Shown in pieces: positions 44,443-56,753 of a stretch of DNA of 64,000 bases. The position numbers were made by a program, and so were the translations under genes. The notes under the pieces were generated by a model. That model was given only the letters and a program-made list of their open reading frames with translations, made no database searches and had not been told where the DNA came from. The stretch is from Boswellia sacra (taxonomy: Eukaryota; Streptophyta; Magnoliopsida; Sapindales; Burseraceae), in the NCBI GenBank assembly GCA_013180625.2, contig SNVD02009680.1, positions 124,001 to 188,000 of the forward strand. The letters run 5' to 3'. Within the stretch, counting starts at the first letter, position 1. Every line of letters begins with the position of its first letter.

Positions 44443-46284
44443 ATGGAAGGATTTCGAACAGGAGGATCGGTCATCCAACCACCGTTACTTGAAGATGCAA
44501 ACTATGCTTATTGGAAAGTCAAGATGAGAGCTTTCATCAAATCAATTGATGAAAGAGTGTTGACAAGCATTGTTCATGGCTGGACACCCCCAACAAAAGC
44601 CAATAACGCTGGGCAGCAGATTAAGAAACCACAGAATGAGTGGAGCGAAGCTGAATATTGATTAGCTAGATAGAATTCTAAAGGCATCAATGCAATTTTT
44701 AATGCTGTTAACCTTCAACAGTTCAGATTAATTTCAAAGTCTACTATTGCAAAAGAAGCTTGGGATATCCTTGAGGTAAAGAATGAATGTACTCAAAGGG
44801 TTAAAGAATCTAAGTTGCTTACTTTGACTTCTAAATTTGAAAACTTAGTTATGCATGAAGAAGAAACCATTAGTGAATTTCATACTAGACTTTGTGAAAT
44901 TACTAACTCTACTTATATGCTTGGTGAGGAATATACTGAGACTAAAATTGTTCGCAAGATACTTAGATCTTTACCAGAAAAATTTCATCCTAAGGTCACA
45001 GCTATCGAAGAAAGCAATAATGTGAAATCGTTACGAGTTGATAAATTGATTGGGTCTCTTCAAGCATATGAGATGGGTTTAAAGTCAAGAAGGAGGGAAA
45101 AGAGTATTGCCTTTATTTCTTCTTTAGAAAAATAAGAAAAAGATGATAGCAATCTTGATGATTCTGATGATGAACTTGCTCATTTAACAAGAAATTTTGT
45201 CAAATATATGAAGAAAAATCTCAAGAAGAAAAATTCTGAGAACTTTGATGCTAAAAAATTTCATAAAGAACCCCTAAAGAAAAAACAAGAGAAGCTTGAG
45301 AGAAAAGGTATTCAATATTATGAATGCAAGGGATTTGGGCACATTCTGAATGTCCTAATTATAAGAAGAAAAGGAGTTTGTGTGCAACATGGAATGATGA
45401 TGACTCAGAAACAGATGAAGATAACTCCAACAATTTTTTAGCATTCAATGGGACAATTTCAGATAAAGAGCAAACAGTTATGTCTGACATAATTGAAGTT
45501 GTTGTGTCTAACATAACAAAATAGAACAGATCAGACATTAAGGAGTCAGATGCTGAATACTATGAAGAACTTTAGGAGGCATATAATACGCTTTATGAGA
45601 TGTGGGAGAAGCAGGAAGTACATATCAAAAGTCTTCAAGATGAACAAGAAGTGCTCAAGAGTGCAATAGCATCTGCAGATGAAAAAATCATAAAACTGGA
45701 AGCTATTGTGACAGACAAGATAGAATGTATCCAGAAAATTACTGCATAATTGGATGAGGCAAACAAGTGCATTAATCAACTCAAGATGGGCTCAGCAAAG
45801 CTTGATCAAATTCGGAGTTTAGGTCGTAATAACTTCATCAAACATGGGATGGGGTATGACGAAAAGAATGGCGTTTCAACATCAAAGACAGTGTTTGTTA
45901 AAGCTTCAAATTTCGATAACACTTCTAACTCAAGCTTTAAAGATATGGCTGATTTTGCTTCCCCAATGAGTTCTTTCATTTCAAATCCAGAAAAGGTAAG
46001 AAAATTTGTTCCTACTTGCTATTTTTGTGGTGTTAAAGGTCACATTAGACCTAGGTGCTATAAATTACAAAATTTTATAAAGAAAAAGGCAAGTCAGTTT
46101 AGACAGTCACATAAGACACGACAGGTTTGGGTTAAGAAACATGAAACTCACTGCAAAGTTGTTGCACTTAATGTTTCTTCAAATAATGATTGTGATTGTT
46201 CTAAACATGTGACAGGAAATGAAAAGTGTTTGAAAATTATCAGTCAGACAAGTGATGATAAAAAGTGTTGTTTAGAAACTTATT
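44443..46284 (+). pseudogene. Copia gag with two zinc-knuckle remnants
   Basis: Start M-E-G-F-R-T-G at 44443, then N-Y-A-Y-W-K-V-K-M-R-A-F (UBN2-type gag) and, after an in-frame stop near 44660, E-F-H-T-R-L and L-R-S-L-P-E-K-F. The first zinc knuckle near 45320 has lost its first Cys (Y-Y-E-C-K-G-F-G-H) and is frameshifted before E-C-P. The second, C-Y-F-C-G-V-K-G-H-I-R-P-R-C near 46018, is intact. Two knuckles separated by a Gln/Lys-rich coiled region fit SIRE-type Gag-Pol. Stops at about 45133, 45522 and 45747 break it. Confidence 0.85.
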
Positions 46285-47273
46285 GAATTAAAGATTATCT
46301 GCATTGAGCATATTTCATCTGAAAATCATCTAGTTGACCTGTTCATATAAGCATTAAGATGCACTAAGATTTGAAAAAACTGAGAAACGACATTGGCATT
46401 CGTCAGTTACTTGAATTATAACAGTGTTTAGTTATATTGTTTATATCTGTGGCATCATTAGTCTATTTATATTTCAAGCATGCTTGAGCTGTTTTATTGG
46501 TATAATTTTATTGGTCATTTCATGTCAAATACAGAGAGGACTACCAGTATATGATGTGTGAAAGCCATCCATTAAGAGTAACTTCAATGTATCTTGAAAA
46601 TATGTTGAGGTCACCCACTCAAATGGAAAATGGCTACCTCTATACATGTGTGAAAGCTACTGTATCCATTCAGAAAATTCATATTGAGATTAACTTTTGT
46701 GTGTGTAAGAAGCATGTTCAAGTTGATCACTCAATTGGATTAAATGATAAAATAATATTTATGTTTGAGGTTTATCCACAGCTCGGATACATGCTTGGTT
46801 ACAAAAGATTATATGATGTTCAGATATTTCTGTTATGTGTATTACGACTGTTTTCAGTTATGGTTTTTACAACTTATGATCAGTGCTTTATGTTTGACTC
46901 AGTTTGATTCTTTTAATTATATTTTGACGTGTCAAAAGTTTCAGGGTAGCGAAATTGATTTGAGGGGGAGTTTGTTCAGTTGCAAGAGTACTTGATTTAA
47001 TTAGTTTCTTGGTTTTTAAAATTTTTTTTCACATTTATGCACAATTTGAAGAGGTGAACATTTAGTTAGGGGGAGTTTTGTTTGTCATTTTGTTTTTCTT
47101 TCATACTTTGGCACTTGTTCAGAAAACAAGGGGGAGAAGTATGGATGTTTTTGGTATTATTCAATTGTTCATAATAGTGTTTGCTTAAGTGTTTCATTTT
47201 TGTTGCATTACATGTACTCATGCATTTTTTTAACATTTAGATGTTTTCATCATAAGATGCCAAAGGGAGAGAT

Positions 47274-48198
47274 TGTTGGTTCTAGATGTGCATGTGCATT
47301 GCACATGAGTATTTTGTCATCATGTGATAAAAACATTAAATATGGATAATTTTCTAATCTCATTTATTTTATATAGATGTTTTGTATTAGGAGAATTTTA
47401 ATTAAAATAGGTTAAGTCTTGATATGGTATCCTAGTTAAATGAGAATAAGTTTTATGGTATCCTAGTTGAATAGGAATAAGTTTAGATTTGGAATCCTAG
47501 TTGAATAAAAAGTTTTATTAATTATCTCTTATTAGATTAGGATATTATTTAAGTATTCTAGTTTACTTAGGAGAAGAATATTATCACTTCCTATAATGTT
47601 TGATTGTTATCCAAACTTTTCTTATGAGTTTTATTGATATTCTACAGGATTTTGACAAGATTACAATTGATATCAAATACTATATAAAGCTATCTTCATA
47701 GCTTTTGGAGGAGGGGATTGAAGACATTCAATGCATTCAAGACAAATTGAGAGAGAGCAAGTTTTAGTGCGTCTTTTATTTATTTTTATGTCTTGTGTAA
47801 ATCTTTAGGCTTTGGTTAATTGTTATAGATCGTGTGAGCTTAAGGGAGTTGAGTAATCACATGTGTCTGTACCAGTTATAGGTGTTATGTTATTTTTAAC
47901 AGTGTGTTGTTAAGATAATCGTAACAAAAAAAATAGCAGTATCAAAAAAGTGTGTGAAGGACTATGGTTGTGATCGGGGTTGATCAAGTTTATATAGATT
48001 AGGTTAGTGAGTGAGTAGGTGTCTATCACTGTAAAGAGTCTTAAGTTGAGTGTAAACCATACAATATAGTGGATTGCAACTCTTGTTGCCCGTGGATGTA
48101 GGTTGGTTATAACCAAACCACGTAAAAATCATGTTCCGATTTACATTACTGTTTTCTGTTATATTATTCGTAACTTCCATACGCTGTAAAACCCAACG
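47274..48198 (+). repeat. 3' LTR of the SIRE-like element
   Basis: 925 bp, TGTTGGTTCTAG to AACCCAACG. The purine tract ccaaagggagaga lies just before it. Confidence 0.95.
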
Positions 48199-48203
48199 GT
48201 ACT

Positions 48204-50640
48204 TAAAATCAAATGACGGGAAAGCCAAAATAGAGTTTTTATGTATAAAAGATGAAGAGTGTTTGTGGTTTAGCTTGATTTCGAAAGTAATTTGTGTAGT
48301 ATGCAATATAAAACTGAAAGCAGATCTAAGAAAAGCCACAAGAAGTTAAACCAACATTCCTTCTCAATGGAAACAACACTGAAATTCCCAGCACCAGAAT
48401 TGTACTAATTGGATTCAAGGTTCAAGGAGATCTAGAAATGGATAAACATTATTGCATTCTTTCCCTTAGTTTTCTATTAATTTAATTATAAGCTTTGTTG
48501 AATGAATTAAGTTGAACCTAATGCAATTTTCTATTCTGTAATATTTCTAAAAACTTGACCCTGTACTATATAAATATATCGATCGAAATTCTTTGTCCTA
48601 ATTTATTTTCAACTCAATCTATGAGGTCCCATCATTGACTTCACTTCTCATTGCTACTTTGAAGTTAACATTTTTTTGTCAAAAGTTAGCTTCCTCTACA
48701 CGTTCATGAGTGAATTATAGTAACCAGTCTTTTCTCCAGGGTGACGAGCGAGGGATAAGTGTTGAAGTAAAATGAATTGATTTATTGTAAAACTCAGAGT
48801 GAAACATTTTAAGCTCTGAATCTAACATTTTACATCTTTCTCCTCGAGCTTGAACGATATGTGTAAGTAAAGCAAAATTTTTCAGGTTTTACATGAGACA
48901 TAAAACCGTCAAACCTCTCCATATATTGATTAAAGAGAAGAAAAAAGAAATCCTTTAATTCAAGTTAATATTTGAAAACAAATAGCGTGTAAACGAAGGG
49001 AGATTATCATGTAAAAACAAAAAAAAATGAGGAATTTTTGTGATTCAGTTTATTTTACATGTGTGTTTGTTTAGTATGCAATATAAAGCTAAAAGCAAAA
49101 GAAAAGCTACATACAAGATATATGCCATTCGTTGTCGATGGAGAAGACACTAAACTTCCCAGCACCTGAATTGAACCATTTGGATTCAAGGTTCAAGAAG
49201 AGAAATTAAGCATATAAAAACATCCAGGTACATAAAATTATTGATTTGTGTTACTGAATGGGCTTAAGACACGACAAATGATTGCTCTGGGTTGCCATTT
49301 ACACATTGGACATTGGACAATAAAAATTATTGAAGTATAAAATTATTGTTAAATCCACATCGACTAGCTTAAGTTTTTAAGTAAAATAATAAAATTAATG
49401 TAGTATCAGATCTTTTTGACCTACTGCAAATTAAAAAAAAATTAAATTAACCCACATAAAAATTCGTTCCAGTCCCCCTACTAAAAATCATCCAAAACCC
49501 AAAAGAGGTTGTGAGATCTGCAACCTTAAAAAAAATGAATAATGACATCGCATTCTTTCCTCTAGCAGCCTTTGAAGTTTCAACTTTTGTTTTCCTAGAT
49601 TACCCACACTTAAAAGTACCTTAGGCATGAATAGTCGTTAGTTAGTAAAATGGCCTATGGGCTTCATTCTGTATAATTTGTTTCCAAAGGCCAAATTTAG
49701 AGCTCTCAACTCTCTAGCCGGCAGCCAAATTTTCATTTTGTGAAGGGAAGCGATATTTTAATACATGACTTTTCGATATAAAATTAGATATAATTTTCTA
49801 ACTATTGATCTATAAATCTAATGATAGAAATGATTGATGAGTTGATAATATTAAATAAATATTATTGACTTTTAATCTTAATCATTAAATTTTATGAGAT
49901 CAATGATAAAAAAAATTTTAAAGAGAGATTAGAAGTCATGTTATCCTAAGCAACATTTGCCTAATTTTAGAGAAAGGCGGGTGGAAAAAAAATTCAACCA
50001 AGGGAATATCATTTTTTTTATCTGAAATCTGAATAGTTTAAATTAAATTAAAATTTTAATATATATAAATATAAAAATCTGAATGATATGTTTGTTTTTC
50101 TATTTTATTTCTCATTTTGAATGAGAAATCTAATGATTTTATATATATATCCTTATTTATATATTTTATTTTTACTTACGCTTTTATTTTATATAGTAAA
50201 AATATTTGAATACTAAAATTTATTATGAATTTAATTTATTTAAATGTGTATAATTGAGTAAAAAATTATTTTTAAAATAATTTAATATATAAATAAGCTA
50301 AACGATTATAAAATAATTTTAAAAATATATAGAGAATCATAATATAAAATTAGAAATAAATAATAATGTTCCAAAATTAAAATATTAGGTTTTGTATAAA
50401 TTGATCATAAATGAATTTTATAAGGGCATTTAAGAGAATTAGAAGAGTAATAAATGATTCAGACATTTGTATTCAGATAAAAGCTATAAATTTTAACTTT
50501 TTCCATTAAGATGAAAATATCTTAGAGTAATTCTTAAGTCAAAAAAACAATCATCACAAAAATATCTAAAGTCTGAGAATAAGTTAAATTCAGACTTCAG
50601 ACCAAAAAATAATCACCTTCTTTCCCTTTCTCTTGTTGAT
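48204..50640. other. Spacer with duplicated RLP 5' flank sequence
   Basis: 48199-48660 continues the RLP B 5' flank. About 48690-49205 is a further diverged copy of the same block (compare 32750-33380). The rest, 49250-50640, is very AT-rich with no gene. A repeat copy at 49772-49905 is listed separately. Confidence 0.7.
49772..49905 (+). repeat. Dispersed repeat, copy 1
   Basis: About 130 bp that aligns to the reverse complement of 55393-55530, including gattgatgagttgata and the block around ttgacttttaatctt. Probably a small non-autonomous transposon; the class is not clear. Confidence 0.7.
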
Positions 50641-50649
50641 TAATTTTTC

Positions 50650-51090
50650 TTGCCTTGAAATTGGATGGATTAGCTCCAGTGCTGGAAATTCCAATGTAGG
50701 ATGCATTCCCAAGGATAGGGAAGCCCTGCTCAAGTATAAAGAGGGTCTTAAAGATCCTTCTGGTTGGCTTTTTTCTTAGATTGGTTAAGATTGTTGCATA
50801 TGAATGGGTGTAGGTTGTAGCGACAAATAGGTAATGTTCTTAAGCTAGACCTTTAGGATACTGATTATTGTGATTCAAAACAACGAAGTGGAGTTGCACC
50901 TCATAATAAGTCATGCTTAGGTGGTACGTTAAATCCTTCTTTGATTAACTTAACACATTTGACTTACTTAGATCTAAACGACTGCAATTTCTGAGGATTT
51001 ACTATTCCAGATTTTATTTGTGAACTTAAAAATTTGAGATACCTTGATTTCTCCTGTGCGTCCTTCTCTGGAATGGTTCCCCCCCCCCCC

Positions 51091-51150
<60 letters not shown>

Positions 51151-53545
51151 ATATTGGGAATCTATCAAACGTGGTTCCTAAATCTCTCCACTTTCTCATA
51201 TCCATATTGTCTTTGGGTTTCTGACTTAAATTGGCTCTCTAGTCTGTTTTCCTTGCAAAATCTTAATTTGGGAGGTCTAAACCTTAGTAAATCAATACTT
51301 CATTGGTTGCAATAAGTTAATATGCTCCCTTCACTTCTGGAGTTGCACTTAGGTGACTGTGAACTTCAAGATTTCCAACAATCTTTTCCATTTGTAAATT
51401 TACATTATGGTCTGTCATTTATCTCCACAATAACTTCCTTTATCTCCATAATAACAATTACAATTCCCCAATAGCCCAACGATTATTTAATATAAGTAAC
51501 CTTGTGAATGTTTATCTAGATGATTCTAGACTTTTAGGTTCCATTCCCAAGATTTTAAAGGGAAACCTATGCAACTTGTTTTCCTTAGATCTAACATGTA
51601 ATGATATCAGTGGCGAAATAAAAGAATTCATAAATGTTTTGTCTAAATGCAACAGTACTACCTTAAAGGACTTGAAGTTACAGGGAAATAGACTAAGTGG
51701 GAATTTACCTAATTTCTTGGGGAATTTGCAAATCTAGGAATTAGATTTGTCCTTCAATATGTTGAATGGGACGATTCCGAAAAGTTTAGGCCAACTAAGA
51801 GAGTTATCTATGCTTGACCTTTTTGGGAATTCAAGGGAAGGTGTCATATATGAAATTCGTTAAGGATCTTATGGAATTGTCTGATTTTCCTTGTCTTCCA
51901 TGAAGAATTTTGTGTTTTTTTATGTAAAGCATGATTGGATTCCTCCCTTTAATCTAACTTCCATTGCAATTAATAGCTGCCAATTAGGTCCAACATTTGT
52001 TGAAAGGCTCAAAACTCAACAATAGATTCAAGAAGTAACACTCTCAAACATTTGCCTTTTCAGACACCATACCTGATTGGTTTTGGAGTTTATCATCACA
52101 GATTGATTGGTTGGATCTCTCCAATAACCAATTAAGGGGTAAGATCATAGGCTCGATATCTTTTCAATTTGGAGCAACTGTCAAATTGGGCTTTAACCAT
52201 CTAGAGGGACCAATCCTTGTCTGGTCAAACGTGTCAAAACTCTTTTTGAGGAGCAACTCATTTTCTGGACCAATTCCTACTAAGATGGGCTATAAAATGC
52301 CAGAACTGGAATACCTGGATCTTTCATGGAATTTCAAAAATGGTAGCATTCCAGCCTACCATCAGTAGAATGAGAAATTGAAGTTTTCTTGATTTATCAA
52401 ACAATAATCTTTTGGAGAAATCCCTCTCACTAGCAAGGTTGAAACAACTGACATTCATCGACCTATCAAACAACAGTTTATCTAGTGGAATTGCAAGCTC
52501 TATGTGCTCACAACTTCCACTAAATTGGTTGATATTAAGCCATAATAATATTTCTGGTGGTCTTTATTCATCTTTGCAAAATTGCACACTCTTGTATGCT
52601 CTTGATCTTGGAGAGAATAGTTTCTCTTGCACCATATTCGAATCGATTGTAGATTACTTTCCTTCCCTGTTGTATTTAGGCCTACAAGGCAATAGGTTGA
52701 CAGGAAATATACCTGAACAGTTGTGTCAGCTTCCTCATCTCCACATCTTGGACCTTGCACATTACAATTTATCAGGAATTATCCTGAGACATATAGGCAA
52801 CTTGACAGCCTTGAAAAGTGAGGGATTTTACTTTAAAATGCTACCCTCAACATAGGAATCATTTTTCAACCAGCATGCAGAATTGTTTTTGAATGGAAGA
52901 TTAAATGAGTACATAGACACGTTTTCACTTGTACATTACATAGACTTGTCCAGTAATAGATTAACTGGTGAGATACCAAGAGAGATGACAGTTCTTTCAA
53001 CTTTGATTACCCACAATTTGTGACAGAACGAACTAACGGGAGATATACGAGAAAATATTCAAAACTTGAAAGGGTTAGAAACTCTAGATCTGTTGTTTAA
53101 CTATTTTTCAGGATCTATTCCTCCGAGCATGTCTTTTTTGACGTTCTACATTAGTTGAACTTGTCTTATAACAATTTTTCATGACAAATTCCATCAAACA
53201 ATGATTTACAGACCTTCAATGACCCATCTCCCCATGAAGTTAACCCAAAACTTTGTGGGCCTCCACTGCCTGCCAAGTGTCGCTTACCCAATAAGATTAC
53301 AGGGAACAAAACTCATGAAAACAACGAGGAGAATGAAGATGGTAGTCAAAATTTGTGGTTGTCTATTAGCACAGTATCATGATTTTTTGCAGGATTTTAT
53401 GATGTTTGTGGCAGCTTGGTTATAAACAAGTCTTGGAGTTATGCCTATTTTATGATTGTTGATGAGATGAAAGATAAGCTACTTTTATTTGCTGCGTTGG
53501 ATGTAGCTTGTTTACAATGGAAGGTGAAGACGAAAGGATGATGAG
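50650..53545 (+). pseudogene. RLP C: EIX-type LRR receptor-like protein, + strand
   Basis: A third, degenerate paralogue, in the opposite orientation to A and B. The cap is recognisable near 50700 (R-E-A-L-L-K-Y-K-E-G-L-K-D-P-S-G-W-L) but no good start codon or signal peptide precedes it. LRR pieces follow at 51034-51315, 51504-51737, 52111-52368 and 52412-52855, then more to 53200. The tail near 53460 reads D-E-M-K-D-K-L-L, as in RLP A. Many stops and frameshifts, and a poly-C tract at 51079-51150 replace or disrupt coding sequence. Confidence 0.85.
51079..51150 (+). repeat. 72-nt poly-C tract
   Basis: All C except one T at 51091. It lies inside the LRR phrase G-M-V-P, where paralogues have P-S-S-L-G-N. 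On the - strand it is poly-G. It may be a true expansion or a sequencing or assembly artefact. Confidence 0.95.
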
Positions 53546-53638
53546 GTTAACAAAATCTATATAAAATTTATGTTCATTTTGCTCTTTTATATAATTCAAT
53601 CTGTGTCTTCTTTTTTCTAATTCCTTGGTGGAACAGTG

Positions 53639-54304
53639 TGTTGGGATGATGGACCTTCAAAACTCTATATTGGTATGATGTTGTCTATTTTGGGCCTAAG
53701 CCCTTATGGATTTGCTTTTGGATCCTACCCAAAATACCTTATACTAATGGAGATTTTGTCCATACTTATATACCCATGATCCTCCCCATATATAACCAAT
53801 GTGAAAACTTTAGTTGCACACCTAACAAATCCTCTTCTGTATCAACATCTTTTTCTGTATTGTCTGGGCCTTCGCATCTTTTGCTTTATTTGGGCCTTCC
53901 CTCAAACAATCATCCATCTGTTCACTCTATCCAGGTCAACTCATCTTTCGCATCAAGAGCACACCACTTGTTCACTAAAGCTTAACCACAGATCCAATCG
54001 CAAGCTTAAATGAGTTTACCAGGGCCCACCAAGTTTACCAAGGCCCACCACCTTTGTTTGGTAATCCAAGAATTCTCCTCCATCTGGCTAAGTCTGAGGC
54101 ATGACTCTAATACCACTTTTGGGACTATGAACCTCCAAAACGCCATATTGGTATGATATTGTCCACTTTGGATCTAAACCCTCATGGATTTGCTTTTGGA
54201 TTTTACCCATAAGTTCTCATACCAATGGAGATTTTATCCATACTTATGTATCTATGATCCTCCCTATAGGTAACCAATGTAGAACTTTGGTTGTACATCT
54301 AACA
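53639..54304 (-). mobile_element. TRIM (miniature LTR retrotransposon)
   Basis: Terminal direct repeats 53639-53827 and about 54118-54304, each under 190 bp, surround a 290-bp interior. The target duplication CAGTG (53634-53638 and 54305-54309) is perfect. The primer site lies on the - strand (ctctaatacca at about 54105, the complement of TGGTATTAGAG), so the element is - strand. The interior has no coding capacity, only repeated c-a-g-g-g-c-c-c-a-c-c-like stretches. Confidence 0.93.
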
Positions 54305-54506
54305 CAGTGAATATATTGGTAAATGATTTATGAATTCATAATAACTCGTCTATCTAAGGTCTTGAATTTTAAAAGAAAATAAATTCGTAAATAAAAGAAG
54401 TCATTTCCTCAACACTGCTTGGTCATTCTCACATGCTACTGCTGCTTTTTCTTCTTTTTTTCTTGTAATTTTCTATTTGAAAATGGTTGCTTGTTTGATA
54501 GATTTA

Positions 54507-54908
54507 TGATAAGGAACCCATACAACAAACAACCAAAATCAAGAATAAACATGGACAACCTCTAACCAACACTCACACAACAATCAACTAAACAATCTAT
54601 CTGAATAGTCTTTCCAGTATGAAATAATCAATAACTGAATACTGTCTTATAAAGTAATAATGAAAACCTATATTTATACTAGATAAACTTTATTAGAATT
54701 TGAGTCAAATTAGAAAAGTCAAAATCCCTAATTAAGTCAAAATTTCCAAACTAACAATTTAGGTTTGAATCAAATTAGGAAAAGTCAGGATCCATAATTG
54801 AGTCAAAATCCCTAACTCATAAAATTTCTAATTCAATTAAACTTTAAATAACTAAACTATGGAAAAGATTAAATTATACCTAATGTAAAAATAAGCCATG
54901 CTGTATCA
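54507..54908 (-). mobile_element. Solo LTR of the Ty3-like family
   Basis: 402 bp in reverse orientation to, and of the same family as, the LTRs at 28743 and 30890. Flanked by ATTTA (54502-54506) and ATTTC (54909-54913), a probable 5-bp target duplication with one change. Probably left by recombination between two LTRs. Confidence 0.88.
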
Positions 54909-54913
54909 ATTTC

Positions 54914-56753
54914 AATGTAGTTTGTGATCACTTGTTGATTGAATGTGAAATCTTGCGAAAATTATACCTTTTTCAAATACCCTTTAAACTAATAGTGATT
55001 ATGGTTCCCCCTTTACTATTTTTGTTGTCCAATATTTACCTTTTTGTTGGATAACCTTCAATTAATGTAAAGATTTATGCACATATTGGTTTTGTTCCTA
55101 TATGCAGGTTTGGCTCAAGTTAACAAGATGTATATATCAAACTTTCAGTCAAAACAACACCTATCAACCGTTTAATAGATCATGATTATATTCATGCTCA
55201 AATAATTTTTAAGTGTGGGTAGTCTTTGGGAGAAAAGTTGAAATTTCAAAAGTACTAGAGCCTAGTGAAAAAAATGGCAACCCTACTCAATCATGTTTTC
55301 CAATCATTATGTCTTTGGATTATAATCAAGTGAATATATTTAAATTATGGAAGAGATATTTTGACACAAAGTTTTGACGCAATTTTTTAGCCTTTGATCT
55401 CACCAAATCCAATGGTTGAGATTGAAAGTCAAAAAGTTATATTTAATATTGTCAACTCATCAATCATCTCAGCTATTAGATTTTATAAATCAATGGATAA
55501 AAAATTGTGTCTAGTTTTGTGTGAAAAAATCTCTTCTCACAATCTATTAAAGAAAAAAAAAACAATTAGCCATATTTAAGCAAAAGTAGTGCTAGATTTA
55601 CAACCTTCATGCAACTCAAACTTTACAACATGATGTGACAATCTATATAGCAAAAATTCACTAGAGAAGGGAAAAACAAAAAAGAACGATGAAAGTTACA
55701 TCTCCAATAGGATTTTGTCATTTAGAATGTCATACCAAGTTGTAGAGTTTATATTGTATAAAGGTTGTAAGCCTAATACTATTGTTGAAGTAATTGCATC
55801 CAAAAATCAAAGCTAGGTCTATGGGTTTTCTTCACCCTCTATTTTATCTTTGCTTGATATAAAGCCTACATGATATATTATAATATATTCAACTAAACAC
55901 CATCCTTGTACAAAAGAAGGAATTGTGTCTAAAATAATGTAATTTTGAAAACAATAGTAGGCCACGAATCATGTGGTCAACTGTGTTGGCTGGCTACTTG
56001 GCTATTACTTCATACTTTGAGATCAAATTTCTACATCGTGCGTCTTTCATTCTTCTAGTTTATGAGAGCCGCATAGAGAAATTGATTCCATATATATGTC
56101 AGGAAGGCCAACGACACATTAGTAGGGGTGTAGTCCATGCTCCTGCCCCTAAAGCCATTCTCTAATATAGTATTGATGCACTTCCCAAATTTCATCCTAA
56201 ATGATATGTCAAATGAAGTGTTATTTAGTAAATCGATTATGAGATGATTTGATAAGTCATTACATTATCAACACATTTACTTTCCAATCATTAATTGAAT
56301 ATGTACTATTTGAAATACAAAATTTAGGATACAATTTGGAATGAGTATCATTATTCTTCTCTGATAATATGAATCAACCAGCCACATATCGACTTAAGTT
56401 TTTGCACGATAAAGCCATGCCACTCAACTGTCAAAAGCATTGTGAAGGTTACCCATCCAGCTACCTGTTGTAAAAGTTTACGTTGATATCTAGAACAATA
56501 TTTTTAGCATGATGAGAGAACTTCGGATTCTCTATAGTAAAGAAAAAATGCATAGCTCAATTGAGACCTTGACATATATATTCCAAGCCAGTTCAATCAA
56601 ATATTTAGGGTTTATTTCCTAACCATGTCTAAATAATTACTTGTTAATTAAAGAATGATGTCAAATTTCCAAATGCAATTATTTACAATTAACATGATGA
56701 TTTATTTCAAGCTACAAATAAGAAGTGAAGACACTTATCATTAAGGTTAGGGA
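54914..56753. other. AT-rich intergenic region
   Basis: No gene seen. It contains repeat copy 2 at 55393-55530. The frame at 55971-56165 has no recognisable features. Confidence 0.6.
55393..55530 (-). repeat. Dispersed repeat, copy 2
   Basis: Reverse-complement match to 49772-49905. The two copies lie on either side of RLP C in opposite orientation. Confidence 0.7.

Larger units (their letters stand above)
43451..48198 (+). mobile_element. SIRE-like copia retrotransposon, internally deleted (gag only)
   Basis: 936-bp and 925-bp LTRs flank a 2.89-kb interior. The target duplication GTACT (43446-43450 and 48199-48203) is perfect. Ends are TGTTGG and CCAACG. The interior has a tRNA-Met primer site, gag with remnants of two zinc knuckles, a fragment of the protease region (C-S-K-H-V-T-G-N), and then the spacer that in the - strand copy lies between pol and ORF3. 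Integrase, reverse transcriptase, RNase H and ORF3 are absent. The LTRs differ at few positions, so insertion is fairly recent. The empty site is preserved in unit 1 at 33159-33163. Confidence 0.95.
33616..48660. repeat. Tandem duplication unit 2 (RLP B and flanks, inflated by two copia elements)
   Basis: Head-to-tail partner of unit 1. Outside the elements at 33961-38875 and 43451-48198 the order of homologous blocks is the same as in unit 1: 3' flank, RLP, 5' flank. The 5' flank continues after the second element, 48199-48660 matching 33159-33610. A further partial copy of the 5' flank block follows at about 48690-49205. Confidence 0.75.

Noticed and set aside
50964..51168. Poly-Gly and poly-Pro frames across the poly-C tract
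   Set aside because: They exist only because a homopolymer has no stop codons in any frame.
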